Position numbers and translations under genes: made by a program. From contig JABLXE010000001.1 in NCBI GenBank assembly GCA_013178225.1, forward strand, positions 62,001-126,000: 64,000 nt of DNA, in the 5' to 3' direction. Positions 8,120 through 15,097 of this stretch are shown here, piece by piece. The number at the start of each line of letters is the position of its first letter. Positions within the stretch are counted from its first letter, which is position 1. Under the pieces are notes generated by a model, which saw only the letters and a program-made list of their open reading frames with translations, was not told where the DNA came from and ran no database searches. Source of the stretch: Methanotrichaceae archaeon (lineage in GTDB: Archaea > Halobacteriota > Methanosarcinia > Methanotrichales > Methanotrichaceae).

Positions 8120-10479
8120 TCCAGGGGCTCTATTTCTCATATCCTCAGCTGCTGTGGGCCCTTCCAGTCCTGCTGATAGTAGGACTGATCTACATACAGA
8201 GGAAGGCCAGCAACAGGCTGCTGGCGGCAAGCCGTATGGCGGTCTTCGGTTTGATCCTGATTGCCGCTGCCAACCCTTACGTGGTGCAGACGGTCACGGT
8301 CAGGTCCGACCAGCCCAGCATCACCATTTTAGACGATCATACCGGCTCCATGAGCATCTTCGATCCCGACACCGCCCTGCGTCTGAACCAGTTTCTCTCC
8401 GGCTCTCAGATTCGCACCTTCTCCGGGGACGCCACTCCTCTGGGCGACAGGATCATCCAGTATGCAACACCGGGAGAGACTCTGGTCCTGGCATCAGACG
8501 GTCACAGCACCGAAGGCCGCCCCCTGAGCGAGGCCCTGTCGCTTGCCCGGTCATCGAATGCCAGCGTCTTCGCCATCACCCAGAAGCCGTTAAGAGACGA
8601 TGCCTCGGTGGAGATCTCCGGAACTAACACCGCGGTCGTGGGTGGAGAATATCCCTTCACGGTGGTCGTGCGCTCCTCGGGCGTCTATCAGGGGCCCCTA
8701 TCGGTCTACGCCGATGACAGCCTGATCTACGGAGACACCGTGGTGGCCAACGGCTCCACCTCTGTGAAGATCTCTCACCGTTTCGCTGACACCGGAACTC
8801 ATGCCCTGAGGGCCGAGATCGGCCCCGACTATCTTCCCGTCAACGACCAGTATCAGAAGGCAGTGTACGTAGTTCCCAAACCCGAAGTGCTCCTGGTATC
8901 CGATGCCTCCTCGCCGCTCTCCGAGGTCCTCTCCGACCTCTACAAGCTCACTCAGGCCCCGGAGCTTCCCGAGGACCTTTCCGGGTACAAGGCCGTGGTC
9001 CTGGACGATCAAATGTACCGCCAGTCCCTCTACCGGCTGCAGAGCTATGTGCGCGACGGCGGGGGGCTGCTGGTGGTGGGCGGCCAGAACTCCTTTGAGC
9101 TGGGGGGCTACTACAACTCCAGCCTGGAGAGCATACTGCCGGTTCAATCGTTCTCCAGCACCTTTGAGGGCGGAAAGACGGTGGTGATGGTGCTGGACAT
9201 ATCCTTCAGCCTGCAGGGAACCAGAACTTCAGATGGAACTCCGCTTCTGGACTACGAAAAGGCCCTGGCCATTGAGCTTCTAAAGTCGCCCGATTTCCAG
9301 GATTACAAGGTCGGCCTGGTGGTCTTCGGAACTCAGGCCTACGACGTTTTAGACCCAATCCCGCTCTCGCGAGGCAAACCGGTCCTGGAGGAGAGAATCG
9401 CCAGCCTATCGCCCACCGGCACTGAGAACAGCTTCCTGGACAACGGCATTCGCCTGGCCTGGGACATGCTCAACGAATCCGGTGGAAAGGGTGAGCTGAT
9501 AGTCTTCTCCGATGGAAATCTGTGGAACTACGAGGAGGTCTACCAGAACTCAGCCGACCTGCTGCGCCAGATGAACGTCACGACCCGCCTGGTGCAGGTT
9601 CAGGCCATCCCCGGAAAGACCGGAAGGCTCGATGACCTGGCAACCCTGACTGACGCAGAGTTCGTCTCCTTCATCTATCCATCATCTCTATCCACCAGGG
9701 TGGAAGAACTGCCGCAGACGCTTCCTGAGCAAGCACCTTCGACCGGTGGATTTCCCCTCCTGGTGACGAACCAGAACCACTACATAACTTCCGACCTGGA
9801 GTTCAACGCCAGCATCACCGGGTTCAACGACGTCACTCCCCGGCCGGGCTCGCAGAAGCTGGTGGCCATGAACGACGGAAAACCTGTTCTCACCACCTGG
9901 AGATACGGCCTCGGAAGGGTGGCCGCTCTCTCAACCGATGATGGAACGGCCTGGGCGTCGTCCCTGTACTCTGCTCCAAGCTCGCGCCTGATATCCTCCG
10001 CGGCCAACTGGGCGGTTGGCGATCCCCGGCCGGAGAAGAACCGCATTGAGGCCGAAGACGGCTGGCTGGGAACTCCTCTGCAGATTACCATCAGCAGCAC
10101 TGCCAGACCGAATATCGAGGGAGCAGTCGTCGAGAAACTGAGCGACAACAGGTACAGCGTCACTCTCTCGCCGGAATCCCAGGGGATATACTATCTGGGA
10201 GACTACGGAATCGCAGTCAACTATCCTCTGGAGTACCTGTACCTGGGTCTGAATCCCGAGCTGGCCCGGCTGATCATGGCCAACGGCGGCAAGGTGTTCA
10301 GCGAAGACCAGGCCAGGAGGAGCCTGACCTCTGAGGCCCGCATGCTCAGCCAGCGCACCGTTCAGGAGAGAACCTCACGCCGCGATGTTCTGCTGCTCCT
10401 GGCATTGACTATCTTTCTTGTGGAAGTGGTGGCCAGGAGACTGCGTGAGATCCGAAAGCGAGGCCGGTCTCGGCCTTGA
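8116..10479 (+). CDS. Large vWA/BatA-like membrane protein
   Basis: About 787 residues. Two N-terminal membrane helices (LLWALPVLLIVGLIYIQ and MAVFGLILIAAANPYVV) precede a degenerate vWA-like segment (TILDDHTGSM). There follows a glutamine-amidotransferase-like Rossmann segment (YVRDGGGLLVVGGQNSF), a second vWA with DISFS MIDAS residues, a beta-rich C-terminal region and a final helix near DVLLLLALTIFLVEVV. The GTG start at 8116 shares bases with the TGA of the upstream gene and has GGAGG ahead; a GTG at 8098 is also open. The pair probably forms one membrane complex. Its role is unknown. Confidence 0.75.
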   Translation: MIQGLYFSYPQLLWALPVLLIVGLIYIQRKASNRLLAASRMAVFGLILIAAANPYVVQTVTVRSDQPSITILDDHTGSMSIFDPDTALRLNQFLSGSQIRTFSGDATPLGDRIIQYATPGETLVLASDGHSTEGRPLSEALSLARSSNASVFAITQKPLRDDASVEISGTNTAVVGGEYPFTVVVRSSGVYQGPLSVYADDSLIYGDTVVANGSTSVKISHRFADTGTHALRAEIGPDYLPVNDQYQKAVYVVPKPEVLLVSDASSPLSEVLSDLYKLTQAPELPEDLSGYKAVVLDDQMYRQSLYRLQSYVRDGGGLLVVGGQNSFELGGYYNSSLESILPVQSFSSTFEGGKTVVMVLDISFSLQGTRTSDGTPLLDYEKALAIELLKSPDFQDYKVGLVVFGTQAYDVLDPIPLSRGKPVLEERIASLSPTGTENSFLDNGIRLAWDMLNESGGKGELIVFSDGNLWNYEEVYQNSADLLRQMNVTTRLVQVQAIPGKTGRLDDLATLTDAEFVSFIYPSSLSTRVEELPQTLPEQAPSTGGFPLLVTNQNHYITSDLEFNASITGFNDVTPRPGSQKLVAMNDGKPVLTTWRYGLGRVAALSTDDGTAWASSLYSAPSSRLISSAANWAVGDPRPEKNRIEAEDGWLGTPLQITISSTARPNIEGAVVEKLSDNRYSVTLSPESQGIYYLGDYGIAVNYPLEYLYLGLNPELARLIMANGGKVFSEDQARRSLTSEARMLSQRTVQERTSRRDVLLLLALTIFLVEVVARRLREIRKRGRSRP

Positions 10480-10529
10480 CTCACCATCAGATTTTAATAG
10501 CATATATGCTCAATTGAGGCTAGACTACC

Positions 10530-10539
10530 GGAGGTAACT
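10530..10539 (+). promoter_or_regulatory. Strong ribosome binding site of aIF1
   Basis: GGAGGTAACT precedes the ATG at 10548. TTTAATAG and CATATATG, about 10494-10508, are candidate TATA elements upstream. Confidence 0.5.
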
Positions 10540-10547
10540 GCCACCAA

Positions 10548-10856
10548 ATGAGTTCTCAAATGTGTACTGTTTGCGGCCTTCCCAAGGAGCTCTGCATCTG
10601 CGAGGAGGTTGCCAAGGAGCAGCAGCGGATAGCCATTAAGGTTCAAAAACGCAGGTATGGAAAAGAGGTGACAGTTATCCAGGGAATCGATCCACATGAG
10701 ATAGATCTCCAGGAACTATGCACTTATCTCAAATCTAAATTTGCCTGCGGAGGAACTGTCAAAGATAACCTCATCGAGCTTCAAGGCAATCACATCCAGC
10801 GCATAAAGGAGACCTTGATCAAAAGGGGATTCGGCGCAGACCAGATAAGCACCTAA
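10548..10856 (+). CDS. Translation initiation factor aIF1 (SUI1 family)
   Basis: A 102-residue protein of the SUI1/eIF1 family. The N-terminal knuckle [13 protein letters not shown] is typical of archaeal members. The SUI1 core includes [29 protein letters not shown] and [20 protein letters not shown]. It acts on the small ribosomal subunit in start-codon selection. It has its own strong SD and is followed by a hairpin, so it appears to be a single-gene transcript. Confidence 0.93.
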   Translation: MSSQMCTVCGLPKELCICEEVAKEQQRIAIKVQKRRYGKEVTVIQGIDPHEIDLQELCTYLKSKFACGGTVKDNLIELQGNHIQRIKETLIKRGFGADQIST

Positions 10857-10872
10857 TTTTAGCGTTCTTCCG

Positions 10873-10914
10873 TGCAAAGCCGGGGTGCAGGGCGATCTTC
10901 AGCCTGCCTTTGCA
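10873..10914. terminator. Compound hairpin between convergent genes
   Basis: TGCAAAG (10873-10879) pairs with CTTTGCA (10908-10914), and GCAGG (10887-10891) with CCTGC (10903-10907) inside it. It sits between the ends of aIF1 (plus) and the winged-helix gene (minus) and is followed by TTATTTAG, which fits a bidirectional terminator. Confidence 0.5.
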
Positions 10915-10935
10915 TTATTTAGTAAAAGAAGTTAA

Positions 10936-11328
10936 TCAGGGTGAGGCAGGCCCATGATCTTGCAGGGGGATCTTCGAAATTTCGCCCTCTTCATCTTCGC
11001 CTATGACGATCGCGAATATCCACTCCGAGAGCTTCGCACAGTGCTCGGGCATGCATTCCTCGATACACCCGGCACAGGGCTCGAAAATATCCACTGCCAT
11101 CAGTGACTTGAAACGTCTGCTGTGGGTGCGATCGGCATAAAGAAGCCGGTAGGTCCTGATGCCGTCAATCGATTCTATCTCCCTGGTGATGAGACTCTCC
11201 TTCATGAGCTTGGCCACAATCCGGGAGCATTTGCGGGAATCGATATTCAGCACCTTCCACAGGTCGCTTTGAAGAACGCCTTCCTGGTGCGATTTAATGT
11301 ATTCGAGTGCCTCCTCAGCAGACATCAT
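10936..11328 (-). CDS. Winged-helix regulator with C-terminal Cys cluster
   Basis: About 130 residues. The N-terminal winged helix (GVLQSDLWKVLNIDSRKCSR then LITRE with a beta wing) resembles Lrp/MarR-like and TFIIIC B-block-type archaeal regulators. A cluster CAGCIEEC..EHC at about residues 85-98 could bind an Fe-S cluster or zinc. A TTG at 11343 is open but lacks an SD; the ATGs at 11328 and 11325 follow GAGGT closely, so the exact start is uncertain. It lies in a run with lsm, nfu and a PII-like gene. Redox or metal sensing is an inference. Confidence 0.7.
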   Translation of the reverse strand: MMSAEEALEYIKSHQEGVLQSDLWKVLNIDSRKCSRIVAKLMKESLITREIESIDGIRTYRLLYADRTHSRRFKSLMAVDIFEPCAGCIEECMPEHCAKLSEWIFAIVIGEDEEGEISKIPLQDHGPASP

Positions 11329-11335
11329 GACCTCT

Positions 11336-11560
11336 TTACTCAATGGGACTTATGAGGATGATATTATTACCTCTCAGTATCACCGAGCCCAGAGATCTGG
11401 TCTTCTCTCCACCTATCAGTTCCACAGTCTCCAGTAGATGAAGATTTAGATATTCGTCAACGCTGTTGAGGACTCCCTCCAGCACGTAACGAGGAGAGCC
11501 TTTCATTTCGACCTGTATCTTGCTGCCGACCAGACTCTGGACTTTCTTGGTTGGAAACAT
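11336..11560 (-). CDS. Archaeal Sm-like (Lsm) RNA-binding protein
   Basis: A 74-residue protein with both Sm motifs: Sm1 (KGSPRYVLEGVLNSVDEYLNLHL) and Sm2 (LGSVILRGNNIILI). Archaeal Lsm proteins form heptameric rings that bind U-rich RNA. The closely following regulator gene begins at about its stop codon, suggesting coupled expression. The start ATG at 11560 fits the family length. Confidence 0.9.
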   Translation of the reverse strand: MFPTKKVQSLVGSKIQVEMKGSPRYVLEGVLNSVDEYLNLHLLETVELIGGEKTRSLGSVILRGNNIILISPIE

Positions 11561-11653
11561 AATTCTGACCTCTTAGTAACTAACTGAATAATACTTCAAA
11601 TTTTTGTGTTGAAGATTTGGGTTCATTGGAGATAAAAATTTATGGGAGACTTT

Positions 11654-11884
11654 TTAGGCGGAAACAACGCCTTTTACGCCCGGTACGCTCTTTTTAAGCT
11701 CCTTCTCAATGAAGTTCTTCAAGGTCATCTGGGAGAAGGGACATCCGGCGCAGCTACCCTGTAGCCTCAATTTGACGATCCCGTCTTCGATGTCTACCAG
11801 CTCGACGTCACCGCCATCCACGCGCAAGCCCTCTCGGATCCTCTCCAGAGTCGCTTCCACGTCTTCTCTGAGATTATCTTCCAT
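11654..11884 (-). CDS. NifU-like (Nfu) Fe-S scaffold domain protein
   Basis: A 76-residue stand-alone Nfu domain. The signature is LRLQGSCAGCPFSQMTLKN with the CxxC pair that carries a transient [4Fe-4S] cluster for delivery to apoproteins. The length equals the bare domain. It lies 6 bp beyond the PII-like gene stop on the same strand. An Fe-S carrier fits the heavy Fe-S demand of the ACDS and Fwd enzymes encoded nearby. Confidence 0.92.
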   Translation of the reverse strand: MEDNLREDVEATLERIREGLRVDGGDVELVDIEDGIVKLRLQGSCAGCPFSQMTLKNFIEKELKKSVPGVKGVVSA

Positions 11885-11890
11885 AACAGG

Positions 11891-12217
11891 TTAGTCCCCT
11901 TTTACCTTTATCGATGTGACTTTGTGCCCCATGATGGTGTACCTTATTCCTTTTAAACCTTCCTCGAGGCTCTTGATCAGCTTCTCACATTTGTCAGAGC
12001 CGACCACGGTGTTGACCATAACTCCGGGCTCAGCATGGTTTCTGATGGCAGTACTGGTCATCTCCGGGTCCTCGCTCAGCCTGAAGCTCTTCCAGGTTTT
12101 CGGGGCCATTCCCTGGTATTCGATGAGGTAAAAGCCCGTTATTCCCAGGTCGGTCAGCAGGTTTATGACCCGCATCAGATGCTCGTGGTCTACAAAAATT
12201 TTAACCAAAGTCTTCAT
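11891..12217 (-). CDS. PII-like small protein (MJ1244-type family)
   Basis: A 108-residue protein with a predicted beta-alpha-beta ferredoxin-like fold (MKTLVKIFVDHEHLMRVINLLTDLG, then MVNTVVGSDKCEKLIKSLEEGL). It resembles a PII-like family found in methanogens, but the classical PII T-loop and its Tyr are not evident, so it should not be called GlnB. It is divergently oriented from cobZ, with CCCC-TATT-GGGG (12224-12235) just ahead of its start. The ligand is unknown. Confidence 0.6.
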   Translation of the reverse strand: MKTLVKIFVDHEHLMRVINLLTDLGITGFYLIEYQGMAPKTWKSFRLSEDPEMTSTAIRNHAEPGVMVNTVVGSDKCEKLIKSLEEGLKGIRYTIMGHKVTSIKVKGD

Positions 12218-12223
12218 GGCAAT

Positions 12224-12260
12224 CCCCTATTGGGGTATTCTGGCGGCGAGAATTTAAATA
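12224..12260. promoter_or_regulatory. Divergent promoter region of the PII-like gene and cobZ
   Basis: An inverted repeat CCCC-TATT-GGGG (12224-12235) lies next to the PII-like start. AATTTAAATA (12251-12260) is a good archaeal TATA box for cobZ; a start site about 25 bp downstream would make the cobZ message leaderless or nearly so at ATG 12287. Confidence 0.5.
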
Positions 12261-12286
12261 ACTTCGCCATATCCAGATATTCTTTT

Positions 12287-12778
12287 ATGCTTGCGGATGG
12301 TCTGGGCCCTATTATGGAGACTAGAGATATCCGCGAGGTTCTGGCCGAGAACGGGATCTCCATAGATGATATTGTGGCTTCAGCTTTCGAGCTTTACTTT
12401 CCTCACCCGGGAGTTGAGACCCGGGAAAAGGCCGAGGCCGTCTTTAGAAGAGAGCTGGATCTGGCGCTATCCGATCCCAATCTGGCCCTGCTGATCTACG
12501 CCGGCGTGCTTCTGGAGTCTGAAGGAGGGAGGGGAAGGCTTCCCAACCTCAGATCCTCCGACTACGAGCAGGACTTAACCTACCTGATTGCAGATGAGGT
12601 ATTGGGACTCTCCATTGCCAAATACGTAGGCGGCTATAAAGGGCTGTTTGACTACGTCCGTTACGATAAGGCCAAGCCCGGAATACTCGGACGCCTGGGT
12701 CCTTTCATGGACGATGTGATCGCTGGACTTATAGGCGGCGTCTCCGCTAATATGTACAGCCGGGCGGTGTTGGACTGA
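12287..12778 (+). CDS. cobZ: Alpha-ribazole phosphatase, archaeal CobZ type
   Basis: A 163-residue PgpA-like phosphatase. CobZ removes the 5'-phosphate of alpha-ribazole phosphate (or of adenosylcobalamin phosphate) in the last steps of cobalamin assembly, replacing bacterial CobC. Features include the helical VREVLAENGIS-like start, a PHPGVETREKAEAVF segment and the conserved end GLIGGVSANMYSR. The start at 12287 follows from the TATA position; ATG 12314 is an alternative. cobS and cobY follow with overlaps, which strongly supports this over phosphatidylglycerophosphatase. Confidence 0.82.
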   Translation: MLADGLGPIMETRDIREVLAENGISIDDIVASAFELYFPHPGVETREKAEAVFRRELDLALSDPNLALLIYAGVLLESEGGRGRLPNLRSSDYEQDLTYLIADEVLGLSIAKYVGGYKGLFDYVRYDKAKPGILGRLGPFMDDVIAGLIGGVSANMYSRAVLD

Positions 12779-13539
12779 AGGAATTCTTTTTCGCTCTCAA
12801 GTCGGGATTCGGCTGGCTTTCCACCATCCCGGTGGGAATCTCCATGGAAGGGATCGAGGCCCTTATGAGCCATGTTTACGTCTTTCCTCTGGTAGGGCTC
12901 GTCCTGGGAGCGATCCTAGGCGGGATAGCCTTTCTCGGTGACCTGGTATTTCCATCCAGCCTGGTGGCTTTGCTGGTGACCGTAGCAATCTACAAGCTGT
13001 GCGGCATCAATCATATCGACGGCCTGGCCGACTTTGCCGATGGGGTGATTGCCCACGGATCGCGCGAGAAGAAGATTCAGGCCATGAAGGACGTGGCTCT
13101 GGGAACAGGCGGCGGGGTTTTCATCGCCCTCATGCTTATCGCGCTTTATGCCGCCATCTCATCAAGCCCCTCCTGGCTCCTGCCTCTGTTTCTCGTTGCC
13201 GCTGAAGTATCGGCCAAGCAGTCCATGATCTGCTTTGCCGCCTTTTCGCGATCTCTGCAGAAGGGCTTTGGCCAGATCATGATCGAACGGACCGGAAGGC
13301 GCGAGTTCTTAATGGGGATCGCGATCTCTGCGGCGCTCTGCATCCTGGTACTGGGGCCCCTGGGTCTGGCAGTGCTCCTCTGCGCTCAGCTGGCGGCCCT
13401 TTATATGGTGAGGGTGGCAAACCGGAACTTCGGCGGCTCCACCGGTGACGGCATAGGGGCAGCCAACGAGATCTGTCGAGCCGTGTCTCTGGCGGCAGCT
13501 TTAACCCTCTGGGAGGTTTTGCCTTGGACGCTGTGGTGA
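12775..13539 (+). CDS. cobS: Cobalamin synthase CobS, apparent CTG start
   Basis: Adenosylcobinamide-GDP ribazoletransferase, an integral membrane enzyme that joins the nucleotide loop to the corrin ring. The motif GINHIDGLADFADG and the Gly-rich GGSTGDGIGA near the C-terminus are clear. The first ATG in frame (12832) would delete the conserved opening KEFFFALKSGFGWLSTIPVG. The only in-frame stop upstream is at 12748, and between it and that opening there is no ATG, GTG or TTG. CTG at 12775, overlapping the cobZ TGA and preceded by GGTG, is the best start and gives 254 residues. Confidence 0.88.
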   Translation: MKEFFFALKSGFGWLSTIPVGISMEGIEALMSHVYVFPLVGLVLGAILGGIAFLGDLVFPSSLVALLVTVAIYKLCGINHIDGLADFADGVIAHGSREKKIQAMKDVALGTGGGVFIALMLIALYAAISSSPSWLLPLFLVAAEVSAKQSMICFAAFSRSLQKGFGQIMIERTGRREFLMGIAISAALCILVLGPLGLAVLLCAQLAALYMVRVANRNFGGSTGDGIGAANEICRAVSLAAALTLWEVLPWTLW

Positions 13540-14126
13540 TGGCCGGCGGCCGGGGAACCAGGCTGAAGATGGGAGAAAAGCCGCTGGTAAACCTGCTGGG
13601 AAGGCCGCTCATAGACTATGTGGTCTCGGCTCTCGAGGATTCAGGAGTGGACAGAATCTACGCGGCGGTCACCGCGAACGTTCCCGGCACCCGTGACTGG
13701 GCCGAGGACCGGGGGTTGACCGCCCTGGAGACTCCGGGAACGGGCTTTGTGGCCGATATGGTCAGTGGGGTAAAGGCTGCGGGCTTAAGAGATCCGGTGA
13801 TGGTGATCATGGCCGATCTGCCGCTGGTCACCAGCGACATAATCGATGACATCATAGATACATACGAGGATCGACCGGAGCCGGCTCTGTCCACGCACAC
13901 GCCCCTCCATCTGCACAGCCGCCTGGGAAGAAGGCCCGATTCCCTGTTCAGCTATCGGGGCCAGTTCATCGTCCCCTCGGGAATTAACATCCTCGATGCC
14001 ACCTCCATCGAAGAGGAACAGGAGGACTTTCATCTGATAATGGAAAGAATCGAGCTGGCCGTGAACGTAAATCTGGTCGAGGACCTCAAGCTGTGTGAGA
14101 AGATAATGCTGGGTGATCTCTATTGA
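13524..14126 (+). CDS. cobY: GTP:adenosylcobinamide-phosphate guanylyltransferase CobY
   Basis: A 200-residue NTP transferase, the archaeal non-homologous replacement for the guanylyltransferase activity of bacterial CobU. The nucleotide-binding motif VVMAGGRGTRL with a following EKPLVNLLGRPL is at the N-terminus, and IMADLPLVTSDI holds the metal-binding Asp. The start is TTG at 13524, eight bases downstream of GGGAGG and inside the end of cobS. It supplies adenosylcobinamide-GDP to CobS. Confidence 0.93.
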   Translation: MDAVVMAGGRGTRLKMGEKPLVNLLGRPLIDYVVSALEDSGVDRIYAAVTANVPGTRDWAEDRGLTALETPGTGFVADMVSGVKAAGLRDPVMVIMADLPLVTSDIIDDIIDTYEDRPEPALSTHTPLHLHSRLGRRPDSLFSYRGQFIVPSGINILDATSIEEEQEDFHLIMERIELAVNVNLVEDLKLCEKIMLGDLY

Positions 14127-14488
14127 ACGACTCCGATGTAACCTTCAATGGCGAGAAGTACTCGTCAGCCGAACTGAAATTGATCATGGGCCTCGACGAG
14201 ATAAAGGAGCCGAAGCCCTACATTCTCCTGGTGGCCAGAGCACTGAAGTGTCCCATGAGGCTGCCCTGGTTTTTGAGCGACATTTGCGCCCTTTGCCTGG
14301 CTGAGCCCGACCAGCGGGATCTGCGGCTGGCCCTGATCCGGGTGCAGATAGACGCAGAGCTGAGGATGAACCAGGACATCCAGAAATACCAGCAAAGACG
14401 CTATGTGGCCCAGGTAATTGAGATCCTGCTCTTCAATGAGCTTCTGCTGGCCCCGCGCGAGCCGGTCGAAGAGGCCGTGATGGAGTGA
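14123..14488 (+). CDS. Unknown protein encoded after cobY
   Basis: A 121-residue, largely helical soluble protein that I do not recognise. The TTG start overlaps the cobY TGA (TTGA) with GGTGAT just upstream, so it is translationally coupled to cobY. Two Cys residues sit at DICALCLAEPDQRD, and the C-terminal half (QKYQQRRYVAQVIEILLFNELLL) is a likely long helix. Its place as the fourth gene of the cobZ-cobS-cobY set hints at a link to cobamide metabolism, but nothing in the sequence proves that. Confidence 0.7.
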   Translation: MNDSDVTFNGEKYSSAELKLIMGLDEIKEPKPYILLVARALKCPMRLPWFLSDICALCLAEPDQRDLRLALIRVQIDAELRMNQDIQKYQQRRYVAQVIEILLFNELLLAPREPVEEAVME

Positions 14489-14520
14489 AAGCGAAAACGG
14501 CGACGGCAGTTGAGCTATTG

Positions 14521-14566
14521 GCCCCTTTTTATTTCTCAATAGATAACGACCATGCTACGTCGTTTT
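14521..14566. terminator. Convergent terminator region
   Basis: A T-run (CCCCTTTTTATTTCTC, from about 14522) is followed by a hairpin AACGAC-CATGCTAC-GTCGTT (14545-14564). It lies between the end of the cob genes on the plus strand and the secreted-protein gene on the minus strand. Confidence 0.4.
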
Positions 14567-14614
14567 GAAAAATGAAGAAATAAAAATTTGCGGGATTGCG
14601 GTCGCCACTTCAGC

Positions 14615-15001
14615 TCAGCCGCACCCACACCCTCCGCCACTAGAGGTCGTGGCGGTAAATCCGCTCCCCTCAGAGATTGGATACATGACGTTGGTGTATC
14701 CGGTCAGGTTTCCGGAGATACGGTCCTTCGAATAGGTGGACAGGTCGATTGCTTTCTTTTCAGGACTCTCGCTGATCGAGCTGTTCAGAGTTGCATTGAT
14801 GGCAGTATTATTGAGGGTGGTGTTGTTGGCGAAAGAGACCTGTGCCTCGGGGGCCGTTGCCTCCTCTGCGCCGGACTGCAGCTTGAGCGAGCCCAGGTTG
14901 ATCTCCGTCTTCATGGGCGCAAACTGTGCAGAGGCTGCAAATAAGCAGGTGACGAGGACCGCGGCCAGGGCCATACAGGCGGCTGCATTTTTGGAAAACA
15001 T
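14615..15001 (-). CDS. Secreted sequon-rich small protein with GGGCGCG tail
   Basis: A 128-residue protein not recognised from any family. It starts with a signal peptide (AAACMALAAVLVTCLFAASAQ). The middle has several N-glycosylation sequons close together (NNT, NNT, NAT, NSS, then NLT), and the chain ends SSGGGCGCG. The start has an AGGAGTG ribosome site. It lies directly downstream of cdhE on the same strand, separated by a hairpin. A surface or sheath component is a possible reading; a processed peptide is another. Neither is shown by the sequence. Confidence 0.72.
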   Translation of the reverse strand: MFSKNAAACMALAAVLVTCLFAASAQFAPMKTEINLGSLKLQSGAEEATAPEAQVSFANNTTLNNTAINATLNSSISESPEKKAIDLSTYSKDRISGNLTGYTNVMYPISEGSGFTATTSSGGGCGCG

Positions 15002-15023
15002 GGTATTTCACTCCTGGATTGGC

Positions 15024-15039
15024 CTTCCATATTTGGAAG
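15024..15039. repeat. Inverted repeat upstream of the secreted-protein gene
   Basis: CTTCCA-TATT-TGGAAG lies between the cdhE terminator hairpin and the start of the secreted-protein gene. It could be an operator for that gene. No regulator is assigned. Confidence 0.35.
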
Positions 15040-15044
15040 CGCCG

Positions 15045-15078
15045 GCAAAAATAGAAAGCGGAGTGCCCTTTCGGGCAC
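15045..15078 (-). terminator. Terminator after the ACDS operon
   Basis: On the minus strand GTGCCC-GAAA-GGGCAC (15063-15078) forms a perfect 6-bp stem and is followed by a T-rich run ending TTTCTATTTTT. It lies 20 bp past the cdhE stop. The T-rich run may also act as the TATA element of the next gene. Confidence 0.6.
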
Positions 15079-15097
15079 AGCGTTAGTTCTCAAACGT

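Noticed and set aside
15024-15039. TTCC-N6-GGAA as an NrpR operator upstream of the secreted-protein gene
   Set aside because: The known NrpR operator is GGAA-N6-TTCC, the opposite arrangement, so the match is only apparent.
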